Below, piece after piece: positions 1 to 9,790 of a stretch of 61,625 bases of DNA. Made by a program: the position numbers and the translations under genes. Every line of letters begins with the position of its first letter. The first letter of the stretch is position 1. The notes below the pieces were generated by a model that saw only the letters and a program-made list of their open reading frames with translations, was not told where the DNA came from and did no database searches. Source of the DNA: Nitrospinota bacterium (GTDB lineage Bacteria > Nitrospinota > Nitrospinia > Nitrospinales > VA-1); NCBI GenBank assembly GCA_009873635.1, contig WAHY01000013.1, positions 1-61,625 on the forward strand, read 5' to 3'.

Positions 1-3000
1 GATCATAAATAATGACCTCATCACCATCAGATTGAGCGGGAAAAAGTCCAAATCTGGCCTTGGGTACAATCCAGCTATTTTCTTCGGCTTTTTCAATCCA
101 GGTTTTTTCCAAATCCTGAAGTTGTTTCAGCGTCACACCTTTATGAATCCAACTGGATTTTTTACCGAACTTCCAATTCAGCGAATACAGGCTTTTTCTA
201 TCCATACTTCCTGCAAGTTTATGCAGTTTGAATTCAACTTTATGGATTCCGTATCCGTCTGAAGGACTTTCATGATGCCTGAAGCTGACTTTTCTTCTTG
301 GCAGGGTCTTTAAAAGTTCGTCCTTCTCCTCCTGAATTCCCTTCGCCTTTTGATATTCACGCAGTAGTTTTTCCTTATTTTCCTTCAACAGTCCGGGGCG
401 TTGTTCTTTGTCCATGAGAAGTCCCATAGTGTTGACACCATCCATTCCGCTACCACAATAAAAAATATTATCCAGAATTGCATTGATGTCATCATGCCCA
501 TGCATGGCTACATATCCCGCATGGCGAGAATTCACTGGAGCCCCGCCCAATAACAAGGGAATGGAGTAATTTTGTTCCATCAACATTTTTGAAACGGTGA
601 TCATGTGGTTTGAGGTTTGCACCAGCAATGCGCTCATGCCTATTGCATCAGCATTTTCCTGCCTGGCAGTTTCTATAAACTGTTCAAGCGGAACCTGAAC
701 ACCAAGGTCAATCACCCGGTAGCCATAGTTTTCAAGTAATGTTTTTGCGAGGTCTTTACCAATGCTATGCACATCCTGATAAACGGTGCCGATGACCACC
801 ACACCTTTATAGTCAATGGCCTCACCCGGCTCGACACCACTTTTAAAACGCATAAAACCTTCTAAAAACTGCATGACATGGCGCATTACATCAGCACTTT
901 TCAGTAAATGCGGCAGACTCACTTCTCCCCGGCCAAATGCATCGCCTAATTCACGCATGGCCGTCATCAGGTGTCCGCTTATAAAATGTAACGGTTCGTA
1001 TTTTTCAACAGCTTTGGCAACATCGACGACTATTCTGTCCTTATAAGGAAACTCACCACCCTCTTTTTTTATGACGCCTTCTTCCTTTTGCTTGAACCCG
1101 TCTTTGATTCTCTGGCAAATACTCTCCTCAAGTGAAAGGTCGTCATAATCAATTTTCTTTACCTGGACACCTGTTTTTTTCGTCTGCGCAATCGATTCCA
1201 ACTCTTCAAAAGCCGCCATGTCCCGATCAAGAATAACTTTACGAGCTAATTCCACATCACTTTTTTCCAGGCTCTCAAGAGGTACATAATGGTGAGGATT
1301 TAAAATGGCGCAGTCCAGACCTGCATTCCTGGCTTCATCCAAAAATACACTGGTCAAAACTTTTCTCATATAAGGCTTCGAAGCAAGTCCGTTGGTCAGA
1401 TTGCCAACTCCAATACTCGTTTTCAATTCAGGGTGAATTGCTTTGATGCGAGGCAGACAATTCAAAGTCTCAGCGCAGAAATTCAACCCTTCTACCGATT
1501 CTGATCCTATGGGATACGCATTGACATCAATTAAAATCTGGTCGGGTGTCACGCCATGGTTTTCTTTAGCCTGGCGGACAATTTCCGCGGCAAGATCATA
1601 TTTTTCATCCGCTGTCTGGCCCGGGCCTTCGAGTCCGTTCACTAGAGCAACATAAACAGGATGATGTTGTTTCGTTTGCGACAAGACGGCATCCAGTTTG
1701 CTGACACCGTCCTGATATTCCTCAAGACTGATGGAGTTGATGATCGGCCTGCCGGGATAGGATTCTATCGCCGTCTGCAATGCTTCAACAGAAAAAGAAT
1801 CGATGCACATCACCCCTTTGAAATCACTGGTCAGTTCATAGATCGCTTCCGGTAAAACCGTTTCGGTTTCGACAATATTACTGTCCATACACACATCAAT
1901 AATTTCAATCCCCAGGTCCTTTACCTGCTCTTCAACGACTTCCTCTAAAACCTCCATCTGCACCCCGTCATCACGCTCAACCGCTTCACGCACCTTCTTG
2001 CTGCCCCTCACGTTCAGCCTTTCTCCAATACGGATCAAGGCATCTGAGCCACTAAGAGTGACTGCCTCCTGCGGACCGGAAACAAAAACCTGTTTTTCTA
2101 CTTGCTTTCTGTTAGGAACAACCCCTTTCACCCGGTCAGATAAAGCACGAATATGTTCCGGAGTTGTTCCACAACAACCCCCGACAATCGACACACCTCG
2201 TTCTTTAACAAAACGTTCTACATAGTCCGCCATGGATTCCGGTTCCAGTTTGTAACAGGTCTTTCCATTTTCAGAGACAGGTTGACCGGCATTAGGGACA
2301 ATGGAGATTGGCAAACGGCAGATCTTGCTAAGTTTTTCTACTGTTTTTTCCATCAACTCAGGTCCCGTGTTGCAGTTGATGCCAAAAGTAGAAATACCCA
2401 TACCTTCAATCGCAACAAGGGCGGCATGAATATCTGTATTGAAGATTTGCATTTTTGAGAACCCATCCACCGTCACCTGGGCCATAATGGGAAGACGTTT
2501 GCCCGCTTCTTCAAAAGCTTTTCTCGCGCCCAACAACGATGCTTTTAACTCGAGAATGTCCTGTTGGGTTTCAAATAAAAGAACATCGGCACCACCTTCG
2601 ATCAAGCCACGCACCTGTCTAAAGTTGTTGTCTACAATTTGATCCCAGGTAGCCCTGTTGAGCGCCGCCTCGGTTTTGGATAAGACATAATTGGAAGGAC
2701 CAATGGAACCTGCAATGAACAATGGGCGACCATCATAGCCTGGATCATTTTTATAACTATCGATAGCTTTTCTGGCTATGCGGCAACCCTCTACATTCAA
2801 AGAATGAGTGATGGCTGAATAGTCGGATTTTTTCAAGTCGAGGTTTTGCGGAACCGCCTTGATATCGTCCAGATCGATTTGAGTAAAATCGAATTCTTTT
2901 AATCGTAAAGGTGAGGCCCCAAATGTATTGGTCTCAATCAGGTTGGCCCCGGCCTGTAAATATTTGAGATGGATGCCTTCCAAGTCATCAGGCCGGGAAA

Positions 3001-3136
3001 ATATTAACAGGTCGGTCAGCATTTTAAATGCAGGCCCACCAAAAGCAGCGTCATCCAGTTCCAGGTTCTGGACCATCGTTCCCATGGCTCCATCCAGCAC
3101 AAGGACTTGATTTCCTAAGACTTCTTCAAATTTCAA
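1..3136 (-). CDS. metH: Cobalamin-dependent methionine synthase MetH (3' end outside window)
   Basis: Transfers a methyl group from methyltetrahydrofolate via cobalamin to homocysteine; cytoplasmic. About 1045 codons are visible; the usual length is near 1230, so roughly the last 150-200 are missing. An N-terminal homocysteine-binding domain has the DGAMGT motif and zinc cysteines (GINC near residue 254, GGCCGT near 320). A pterin-binding domain follows, then the B12 domain with DVHSIGK near residue 787 (the DxHxxG cobalamin ligand motif), and the start of the AdoMet reactivation domain (FGLFPA). The only reasonable start is TTG at 3136: an in-frame stop lies upstream and GAGG sits about 11 bases before it. 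No B12 riboswitch was recognised in the 155 bases before the next gene. Family call very secure; start less so. Confidence 0.96.
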   Translation of the reverse strand, partial: MKFEEVLGNQVLVLDGAMGTMVQNLELDDAAFGGPAFKMLTDLLIFSRPDDLEGIHLKYLQAGANLIETNTFGASPLRLKEFDFTQIDLDDIKAVPQNLDLKKSDYSAITHSLNVEGCRIARKAIDSYKNDPGYDGRPLFIAGSIGPSNYVLSKTEAALNRATWDQIVDNNFRQVRGLIEGGADVLLFETQQDILELKASLLGARKAFEEAGKRLPIMAQVTVDGFSKMQIFNTDIHAALVAIEGMGISTFGINCNTGPELMEKTVEKLSKICRLPISIVPNAGQPVSENGKTCYKLEPESMADYVERFVKERGVSIVGGCCGTTPEHIRALSDRVKGVVPNRKQVEKQVFVSGPQEAVTLSGSDALIRIGERLNVRGSKKVREAVERDDGVQMEVLEEVVEEQVKDLGIEIIDVCMDSNIVETETVLPEAIYELTSDFKGVMCIDSFSVEALQTAIESYPGRPIINSISLEEYQDGVSKLDAVLSQTKQHHPVYVALVNGLEGPGQTADEKYDLAAEIVRQAKENHGVTPDQILIDVNAYPIGSESVEGLNFCAETLNCLPRIKAIHPELKTSIGVGNLTNGLASKPYMRKVLTSVFLDEARNAGLDCAILNPHHYVPLESLEKSDVELARKVILDRDMAAFEELESIAQTKKTGVQVKKIDYDDLSLEESICQRIKDGFKQKEEGVIKKEGGEFPYKDRIVVDVAKAVEKYEPLHFISGHLMTAMRELGDAFGRGEVSLPHLLKSADVMRHVMQFLEGFMRFKSGVEPGEAIDYKGVVVIGTVYQDVHSIGKDLAKTLLENYGYRVIDLGVQVPLEQFIETARQENADAIGMSALLVQTSNHMITVSKMLMEQNYSIPLLLGGAPVNSRHAGYVAMHGHDDINAILDNIFYCGSGMDGVNTMGLLMDKEQRPGLLKENKEKLLREYQKAKGIQEEKDELLKTLPRRKVSFRHHESPSDGYGIHKVEFKLHKLAGSMDRKSLYSLNWKFGKKSSWIHKGVTLKQLQDLEKTWIEKAEENSWIVPKARFGLFPAQSDGDEVIIYD

Positions 3137-3291
3137 AACTGTTTGTACCTCATTGTTCAGATTCGTTTATCTTGAGTAAATTAACGAGGACTCAAAAAGA
3201 ATTCAATGGGATAATTATTATATACTGGTTTGAAAATTACCGACAGGCCAGTGAAGATAACTCACTCAGACAATGCCAATCAAATATTATT

Positions 3292-4413
3292 ATGCGAAAA
3301 ATAGGATTATTTCTTAGTTTTATTCTGTTTTCCCAAACAGTTTTTGCTTTTTCCCTGGTGCCGCATTCTCATAAACTGGATCTTTTAGATCTCAATCTGC
3401 CTCCTGATGTCAGCATCAACGTATTCGCTTCAGATGTACCGCGTGCCAGGCACATGGCTTTTGACGATCAGGGAGTCCTTTTTCTCAGTCAGGCGAAAGC
3501 AGGAAAAGTAGTGGCCCTGCCCGATATCGATAAAAACGGCAAGGCTGATAAAACGGTTCTCGTCCTTGAAAACAGAAATGCTCCTCATGGACTGGTTTTC
3601 ATTCAACTGGATGACGGATATTACCTCTACATCGCGGAGGAAACCCAGGTAATCCGCCTGAAGCGTCTCGGCAAGCCTTTCGAGTTTGGGAAACCGGAAA
3701 CCATCATCAATAACATTCCTGGTGGGGGACACTACACCCGCACAATAAAAATAAAAAACAATAAATTATATTTGTCCGTGGGTTCATCCTGCAATGTCTG
3801 CATTGAAGATAATCCATTACGTGCCGCAATCTCACGGTTTAATCTTGATGGTTCCGGCGGAGAAGTTTTCGCAGAAGGGTTACGCAATTCCGTAGGCATT
3901 GAGTTTTCACCCTACTCAGGGGATTTATGGGGAGTCAATAATGGTCGAGACATGCTGGGAGACCACCATCCTAAAGAAGAACTGAATATTATCCGGCAGG
4001 GAAAACATTATGGCTGGCCTTACTGTTATGAATCACAAATTTTCGATGAAGATTTTAGCAGAAAATTTGACTGCTCTAAAACCGAACCTCCAGCTCACAT
4101 GTTCACCGCACACATGGCCCCGCTTGGACTGGCGTTTTACCAGAAAGGGAACCTTCCCGCAAAATATGATCACAGTGTGTTCATAGCTTTTCACGGTTCC
4201 TGGAACCGCTCTGTCCCGGCAGGGTATAAAGTAGTACGACTTAAACTTGATGCCAGTGGCAATATTCTCGGTCATGAAGATTTTATAACAGGCTGGTTAA
4301 CAGAAAGTGGTGCTCCGGATGGGCGACCGGTAGATATCGAACAGTCGCCTGAAGGCGATCTTTATCTTTCTGACGATTATCTTGGTGTGGTTTACCGCAT
4401 CACAAAAAATTAG
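3292..4413 (+). CDS. Exported PQQ-type sugar (sorbosone/glucose) dehydrogenase-like beta-propeller protein
   Basis: A 373-residue protein with an N-terminal signal peptide (hydrophobic core SFILFSQTVFA, cleavage near residue 19), so it is predicted periplasmic. The body has the blade-like pattern of the sorbosone/glucose dehydrogenase family: an early segment on DVPRARHMAF, a GGGHYTR segment, GLRNSVGIEFSP, a GWPYC segment, FHGSWNRS, and a C-terminal GRPVDIEQSPEGDLYLSDD. Known members oxidise sugars with PQQ; no PQQ synthesis gene is in the window, so substrate and cofactor are not established. The start is chosen at 3292 because the signal peptide begins there; a longer open frame upstream overlaps metH antisense and lacks coding character. 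No clear ribosome site is seen. Confidence 0.8.
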   Translation: MRKIGLFLSFILFSQTVFAFSLVPHSHKLDLLDLNLPPDVSINVFASDVPRARHMAFDDQGVLFLSQAKAGKVVALPDIDKNGKADKTVLVLENRNAPHGLVFIQLDDGYYLYIAEETQVIRLKRLGKPFEFGKPETIINNIPGGGHYTRTIKIKNNKLYLSVGSSCNVCIEDNPLRAAISRFNLDGSGGEVFAEGLRNSVGIEFSPYSGDLWGVNNGRDMLGDHHPKEELNIIRQGKHYGWPYCYESQIFDEDFSRKFDCSKTEPPAHMFTAHMAPLGLAFYQKGNLPAKYDHSVFIAFHGSWNRSVPAGYKVVRLKLDASGNILGHEDFITGWLTESGAPDGRPVDIEQSPEGDLYLSDDYLGVVYRITKN

Positions 4414-4434
4414 ACAGGCGATCTTTAACCATGA

Positions 4435-5331
4435 TCAAATATCTTTCGATTCTTTCGCCGAATCAGATTTAACTCCAAAAACTCTTTCCATAAATGGAGG
4501 GCGGTCTTTGGCGCAACGAAAACCCACATCTGCTTGACGGGCTAAAGGACTGAGGTGCTCACGGTAAGATGCGCGCGCCTTTAGTGAAACAACTTTTAAA
4601 AAATCCTTTTTGCTGAAATGTCCCACACCCATATAAGACATCCCTCTCACCACGATATGTTTCTTTTCATAAGCGGGGGATTTAAACTCGCTATCAGGAT
4701 ATGGCTGGTAATATTCCCAAACCCATTCCCAGACATTGCCGATCATGTCCTGAACCCCATAAGGGCTTGCTGATTTCGGGAAACTGCCCACGGGTTTCAA
4801 TCCCTGCCCAGTTTTCGTTCTAGGTGACAAGCTGAGATTGGCAATACCCGGTATAAAGTCATCGCCCCAGGGATAGACGAACCCGGCTCTGCCTCTCGCG
4901 GCTTTTTCCCACTCCAATTCATTAGGCAATCGCTTGCCTGCCCATTTAGCGTAGGCACTTGCATCAAAATAGCTCACCTGTGTCACCGGCATGCGATCCA
5001 TTCCTTCAGGATACTTCTGTCCCTTCCAGTAACGCGGCGGTTTATGGTCGGTTGCCTGGCAAAAAATAAAATATTGCTGGTTGGTCACCTCATACCGGTC
5101 AATATAAAAATCGGGGATGTCTATACGACGCTCAGGAGTTTCATCAGCAAACCAGGGTTTATTGAGTCCCAAAGAAAGAGCGTGGTTTTCCTCATCAATC
5201 TCACTGGATCCAATGGTAAACTCTCCTGAAGGAATTAAAATCATACCTTCAGGGATTTTTTCCACACAACCAGGAAAAACCAAAACAAAAAGAATGACTG
5301 CAAACAATGACTTTGACTGGAAGAATTGCAT
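4435..5331 (-). CDS. SUMF1/formylglycine-generating-enzyme-like lipoprotein
   Basis: 298 residues. A signal peptide ends in the lipobox FPGC (Cys about 22), so it should be a lipid-anchored envelope protein. The remainder is an SUMF1 (FGE-sulfatase) domain: GMILIPSGEFTIGS, DFYIDRYEVTN, RLPNELEWEKAARG, GNVWEWVWEYY and the terminal VGFRCA. Some family members convert Cys to formylglycine in sulfatases; others act in ergothioneine synthesis or have unknown roles, and no sulfatase is nearby, so substrate is unknown. The start at 5331 is needed for the signal peptide; its ATG interlocks with the ATG of the divergent ParB-like gene (5330). A second exported SUMF1 protein is at 37812-38525. Confidence 0.85.
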   Translation of the reverse strand: MQFFQSKSLFAVILFVLVFPGCVEKIPEGMILIPSGEFTIGSSEIDEENHALSLGLNKPWFADETPERRIDIPDFYIDRYEVTNQQYFIFCQATDHKPPRYWKGQKYPEGMDRMPVTQVSYFDASAYAKWAGKRLPNELEWEKAARGRAGFVYPWGDDFIPGIANLSLSPRTKTGQGLKPVGSFPKSASPYGVQDMIGNVWEWVWEYYQPYPDSEFKSPAYEKKHIVVRGMSYMGVGHFSKKDFLKVVSLKARASYREHLSPLARQADVGFRCAKDRPPFMERVFGVKSDSAKESKDI

Positions 5332-6295
5332 GAAAACTGTTTCCGAAATCCCTTTAACAGATATTGATGGAGAAAACCGGTTAACCGATTTTTCTTTGGA
5401 CGGTTGCCCGGAAAAATTAATGGACTCGATCAAAGTGATCGGCATCCGTCACCCTGTTACAGTTTGCCCTTCAGAAAATGGATATGCCATAGTGAGCGGA
5501 CACAAACGTTTCCAGGCCGCTTCACGATGCGGGCTCACTCATGTTCCCGCATTCATCACTGCAGAAGAACTTGATGATGCCTCCCGACTGGTCATAAACC
5601 TGAATGAAAATTTCGGACACCGGCAATACAGCGATATAGAAAAAGGCGGCATCCTCAACAAATTTTCTCAAGCAGGAGTTTCCGACAAAACCATTATAAA
5701 AGAATATATGCCTTTACTGGAACTTGAACGCAGTAAAAAAATATTTCAGGACTTGTCTAACATTAGTTTATTGAGCCAAAAGATGCAAACATTGCTTCAC
5801 CGGGCAAGAGTTCCTGTAAAAATCTTCAATACATTTTACAAATGGGACAGCCTCACGGCTGCCGAAAATATGTTTTCGACCTTGAGGCCTGGTGTTAATA
5901 AGTGGCGGGACGTGCTGGAATTGATCGATGAAGTTGCTGCAAAAGATAACACAACGCAAGCAGATATTATTTCCCGTGATGATATCCAGAAAATTCTGAC
6001 CTCATCCGACTTGCCTGTTCAACAACGCTATGATCCGATCCATAAAATTCTCCACGACCTGCGTTTTCCAGTCCTGTCAGATTTGCGAAAGCAGGTCGCC
6101 CGCGCTATTGATGAAATGGAACTGGACGATAAAACCCGTTTAAAGTTTCTGGAAACGTTCGAAAGCAACGAATTGAAACTGGAACTGAAATTCCAAAGCG
6201 AAAAAGATTTATCACAACAAGTGGAAAAAATATTCAAAGCCCTGCAAACCGGCTCTGTGGAAAAACTGGTAAATATCTTTAAAAGTATTGGATAA
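5330..6295 (+). CDS. ParB-like N-terminal domain protein (orphan)
   Basis: 321 residues. The N-terminus resembles the ParB/Spo0J nucleotide-binding domain: IPLTDID, GIRHPVTV, GHKRFQAASRCGLTHVPAFI at about residues 60-80 (the GERRxxA box reads GHKRFQA) and NENFGHRQYSDIEKG. The remaining 200 residues are helical with charged segments and could include a DNA-binding helix-turn-helix, though none is clear. ParB proteins are CTP switches, but no parA or parS-like cluster is visible, so a role as a stand-alone regulator is as likely as segregation. GGAAG lies seven bases before ATG 5330; an in-frame ATG at 5294 is possible but would push further into the divergent gene. The two divergent start codons overlap by two bases. 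Confidence 0.75.
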   Translation: MKTVSEIPLTDIDGENRLTDFSLDGCPEKLMDSIKVIGIRHPVTVCPSENGYAIVSGHKRFQAASRCGLTHVPAFITAEELDDASRLVINLNENFGHRQYSDIEKGGILNKFSQAGVSDKTIIKEYMPLLELERSKKIFQDLSNISLLSQKMQTLLHRARVPVKIFNTFYKWDSLTAAENMFSTLRPGVNKWRDVLELIDEVAAKDNTTQADIISRDDIQKILTSSDLPVQQRYDPIHKILHDLRFPVLSDLRKQVARAIDEMELDDKTRLKFLETFESNELKLELKFQSEKDLSQQVEKIFKALQTGSVEKLVNIFKSIG

Positions 6296-6346
6296 GTGCA
6301 ACTCTAAAATCTACACAGCCAACCCATTCCTCCAATAAAATATATT

Positions 6347-6455
6347 GCTGGTTGCCCTCTAGCGAGGGAGGCAATTGGCCAAGACCTGTTTAAGCCGAGA
6401 AAACTATTTGAAAACCAGAACAGGCTATTGCTATCTGAGTCCAGCGTCATGCTGG
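6347..6455 (-). repeat. Dispersed intergenic repeat, copy 1 (reverse orientation)
   Basis: Read on the minus strand this segment carries the blocks GACGCTGGACTCA, TAGCAATAGCC, TTTTCTCGGCTT, TGCCTCCC and GGGCAACCAGC. The same blocks occur on the plus strand at 42565-42690 and 48590-48751. The end carries the imperfect palindrome CCAGCGT-CAT-GCTGG. The repeat fills the gap between the ParB-like gene and the frameshifted TPR gene. Similarity is patchy with small indels, as expected of an old non-coding repeat. Confidence 0.55.
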
Positions 6456-7704
6456 TTAGTAGTTTTTACTGGGAGTGGTGACTTTTTTAAACTCGTCGGG
6501 TGTCATCTTGTATTTTTTGTAGAGTGCGTTGAGGGATTCTCGAGACCTGGCCGCTTCTTTCAGCATTTTTTTATCAGCCTGGAGTCTTTGCGCAATGATG
6601 GCATTAGTGATAGCCTTCTGGCCATTCAAGGTTTCATCATAAGCCCTACTCAGTTGTTCATAGCCCTGAATATGTTCCGGATTAAAATAAACCACCTCCC
6701 GTAATTTATCGATGATCTCTCCCGGTTTCTCATTACCGGTGATAATACCTGCTAATTGAAAAAGATTGTCGGCCAAAGTATCGTTTGCCAACTCGCTATC
6801 TGGACTCAACTCAACCGCTTTGCGTAAAGGTTCTTCAGCTGAGTGGTAGTCCTTGAGTTTCATCAGCGAAACTCCGAGCCTGAAGTAACCTTCGGAGGCA
6901 TATGTGACTGTGTCTGATTGACTTGCGCAATGGTTCGACAGCATCCTTATATTTTTTTAATTTGAAATAAAGTGTTCCCAGTCTCAAATTGGGCATGGCC
7001 GCAACGGGGTCTACCGCAATCGACTCTTTATAATGTTTAATGGCTTTTTTAACATCTTTCAGCTTGGTATACACTTCGCCATACCTGTAGTGAGCTTCTA
7101 CCGTAAGGTTCTTATCCATATTCAAGGCTTCCTTGATTTTCGCCAGGGCTTCCTGATAACGCCCCCACTCCGTATAACAGATTGCCATTGAAAGATGGGC
7201 AGGGCCAAAGTTTGGAATAATTTTGACAGCCTCTTTAAAATGGAGCTCGGCCTGCTTTTGGTTTTTGATCCTTCCAAACGCTGTAGACAAATTGCTGTGA
7301 GCCTGACAGAGAGCTTTTTTGACAGTCATGCTTTCCGGGTCCAGACGAAGGGCTTCTTCAAGGTTTTCCAGGGCGGACTCATCACGCCCCATCTCCATTT
7401 GCGCCCTACCTAACATCAAAAGTCCACTCTTGTGTTCAGGAGAATGTTTGACCAATTCACGCAAAGGGGAGATAGCATCACCATAACGATGCATTTCAAT
7501 AAACACCTCTCCCAAACCGTAAAGGGATTTAAGATCTTTAGGATTTTTTTTGACCTTCTCCTTGAGAAGTTCCGCCTGTATCTTGAGTTCAGATGGGGAA
7601 CGTGCAGGAGTCTCTTCTGCAGCGGGGCTTTTCTCTCCCTTGCTGGCAAGATCGGAAATGATTTTGCCAAAGGTTTCTTTTAACCGGGAAAACAGTTTAT
7701 TCAT
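6456..7704 (-). pseudogene. TPR-repeat protein interrupted by a frameshift
   Basis: Starts at ATG 7704 with a charged N-terminus, then regular tetratricopeptide repeats (for example YGLGEVFIEMHRYGDA and HYRYGEVYTKLKDVKKA). The frame from 7704 runs to a stop at 6835, but TPR similarity leaves that frame at about 6905-6925, just after AVEPLRKS, and continues in the next frame with YFRLGVSLMKLKDYHSAEEPLRKA to the stop at 6456. One extra base, or two missing, joins the halves into about 415 residues. The break is not at a homopolymer (a run of seven A lies 30 bases earlier, where frame 1 is still good), which argues against simple slippage. It may be a real mutation or an assembly error. TPR proteins act as protein-protein scaffolds; no partner is indicated. 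Confidence 0.75.
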
Positions 7705-7766
7705 GGAGGGAAGGATACCACAGTCACGGATAGCAAAACTGTATTGCTCCCTTGCCAGTCAGTGGT

Positions 7767-8924
7767 TTAACGCTTGAATTTTTTGACGAGGTCTTTCACT
7801 GTTCCAATCACCCGCTCAACATCACCGGTGGACATTTTCGGATACAGTGGAATACTTATCACTCTCTCAGAGTAGTTTGAAGCTATCGGAAAATCCTGGG
7901 GCTTGGTTTTAAAATTTTTCACATAATAAGGTTGCAGGTGCAACGCAACATAATGCACAGCCACTCCTATGCCGGAAGACTGAATTTCATCCAGCAACCC
8001 ATCCCGGTCTGTCGTCAAGCGGTCCAATTGGAGAGCGATAACATATATATGATGGGCAGGATCAGCATAGTCTCGCACAGCCAGAGTTTCCAGCTCCGGC
8101 ATCTCGGCAAAAGCCTTATCATACATCGAAACATATTTTTTTCGTAAAGCCATGAACCGGTCTATTTTTTTGATCTGGTGCAGTCCAAGCGAGGCATTCA
8201 GGTCGGTCATATTACATTTATGACCTGCCAGGGTTTGCTCCCAGTGGGAAAATCCGCTTTTGCCAAAACGTTTCCAGGCATCGCGGCTGATTCCCTGTAA
8301 CCTCATTACACGAATGGCTTCAGCCAGATTATCATCATTGGTTACCAGCATACCGCCTTCCCCAGTAGTGATATTTTTATTGGCATAAAAGCTGAAGGCT
8401 GTTGCATTTCCCATATTGCCAATTTTTTGTCCTTTGTATTTTGCTTCCAGCGCGTGTGCCGCATCTTCAATGATAACCAGTTTGTTATGGTCCGCGATTT
8501 CCTGAATCGGTGTCATATCACATGGGTGACCGGCAAAATGTACGGGAATGATGGCTCGAGTGCGCGGCGTGATCTTAGCTTCTATTTTTTTAGGATCTAT
8601 GGTGAGGGTGCCCGGTTCGATATCAACAAAAACAGGCTTTAATCCTTGTAGAAGAACAGCATTAGCAGTGGCGGGAAAGGTCATCGGAGTGGTGATCACC
8701 TCGTCCCCTTCATCAAAGTTTTGCAGCGCAAGTGCCAGGTTCAGTCCAGCAGTGCAGGAGTTCAGCGCCAATGCATGCTTGCAGCCTATATAATTTTTAA
8801 ATGCTTCTTCAAATTTTTGAGTTTTAGGACCCGTGGTCAACCAGCCGGATTTCAGGGTATCTTCAACTTCTTGATGCTCCTCTTCCTCCAGCCAGGACTT
8901 ATGATATGGCAGATCGACACTCAT
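7767..8924 (-). CDS. DegT/DnrJ/EryC1/StrS-family PLP aminotransferase
   Basis: 385 residues, full length for the family of sugar and nucleotide-sugar aminotransferases used in surface polysaccharide synthesis. Visible motifs: GWLTTGPKTQKFE near the N-terminus, LNSCTAGLNLAL, VDIEPGTLTIDP, the IIEDAAHALEA aspartate that contacts the PLP ring nitrogen, and FSFYANKNITTGEGGM with the PLP-binding lysine. The C-terminal substrate segment includes VHYVALHLQPYY. The nucleotide-sugar substrate cannot be read from the sequence and no sugar-nucleotide genes are adjacent. It starts five bases after the stop of the upstream exported-protein gene, so the two are probably co-transcribed. Confidence 0.93.
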   Translation of the reverse strand: MSVDLPYHKSWLEEEEHQEVEDTLKSGWLTTGPKTQKFEEAFKNYIGCKHALALNSCTAGLNLALALQNFDEGDEVITTPMTFPATANAVLLQGLKPVFVDIEPGTLTIDPKKIEAKITPRTRAIIPVHFAGHPCDMTPIQEIADHNKLVIIEDAAHALEAKYKGQKIGNMGNATAFSFYANKNITTGEGGMLVTNDDNLAEAIRVMRLQGISRDAWKRFGKSGFSHWEQTLAGHKCNMTDLNASLGLHQIKKIDRFMALRKKYVSMYDKAFAEMPELETLAVRDYADPAHHIYVIALQLDRLTTDRDGLLDEIQSSGIGVAVHYVALHLQPYYVKNFKTKPQDFPIASNYSERVISIPLYPKMSTGDVERVIGTVKDLVKKFKR

Positions 8925-8929
8925 AGAAG

Positions 8930-9673
8930 CTAGTTTTTTCCATTAAAGGCATGGCGCTGTGGATCAGGTTCTGCCAGTAAGCTGGAAGAATCAATGTGGA
9001 CATACTCCATCTTTTTCCATGCATCGTTATTATTAGGAATAAAATATAATGTTTTTCTCGAACCACTTATTGCAGAGTTGTCAATCAATACGGTTATCAC
9101 CCATTGACCATCCACCTTTTCCCAATAATCTATATGAGGGCGCATCATGTCGAACGAGATATCACCCCTGACCAAAGCAGGGTTCAAACGTTCTCTGCCT
9201 TTTAACATGATCTCTGTCATCGCGTAATTGCCATCTTCGCTGATAGATATCCGCTCAAGCGTATATCTCTTTACATAAATAAATGGGTTATCAAACCATT
9301 TGTATCTACTGGGACGGGGGAAGCCCAAGACATCCCGTTTAACTGGATTTTTCATTATATAATCAAGAGGAGGAACCATAACTCCCGAAATATGGGCCTG
9401 CATTCCGTCCCTATACCCTGATACCAGTCGGCCCTCAAAATACAGAAACTCTTCGAGTGAAATTTTTTCTTTATAGGCAGGGTGCTGAAACTGGTAAGCT
9501 CCTTTTAAATCATTACTCAAACGCTTTTTAAAATAGTCGTCTTCCAGTTTTGCCAGAATTTTAGCTTCTTTCAATACTTCATCTGAAACCTGAGCCAAAG
9601 TTTCTTCGGAGACCACGAGCATCAGCAACATTGCGCTTAAAAGATAACTCGTTATTTTTTTGATACAACCCAT
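8930..9673 (-). CDS. Exported protein of unknown function
   Basis: 247 residues beginning with a typical signal peptide (MGCIKK, hydrophobic LLSAMLLMLVV, cleavage near ETLAQ), so periplasmic or exported. After a charged helix (residues 30-60) the alternation of strands and aromatic residues (for example the WEKVDGQWVITV segment near residue 190) recalls NTF2/SnoaL-like cone folds, which often have such a C-terminal strand; this is a weak structural impression. A GGAT-like ribosome site precedes ATG 9673. It is the first gene of a likely two-gene operon with the aminotransferase. Confidence 0.75.
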   Translation of the reverse strand: MGCIKKITSYLLSAMLLMLVVSEETLAQVSDEVLKEAKILAKLEDDYFKKRLSNDLKGAYQFQHPAYKEKISLEEFLYFEGRLVSGYRDGMQAHISGVMVPPLDYIMKNPVKRDVLGFPRPSRYKWFDNPFIYVKRYTLERISISEDGNYAMTEIMLKGRERLNPALVRGDISFDMMRPHIDYWEKVDGQWVITVLIDNSAISGSRKTLYFIPNNNDAWKKMEYVHIDSSSLLAEPDPQRHAFNGKN

Positions 9674-9790
9674 TCTTTTATCCTCCAGAGTTATGCCGTT
9701 TTTCTAAAAACGCATCCTTAACAGAATATTATACAGAGGTCTTAACGGCAAAACCCAAAATTTAGTTTAGCCTCCTACTGCTGTTGGAAG

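Noticed and set aside
3028-3291. Upstream extension of the sorbosone dehydrogenase frame into metH
   Set aside because: Adds 88 residues without coding character over metH antisense and hides a perfect signal peptide at 3292.
3137-3291. Possible B12 riboswitch between metH and the next gene
   Set aside because: Only 155 bases and no B12-box-like sequence was found on either strand.
6946-6965. Programmed frameshift at the run of seven A in the TPR gene
   Set aside because: TPR similarity persists in the first frame for about ten codons beyond the run, so the shift is downstream.
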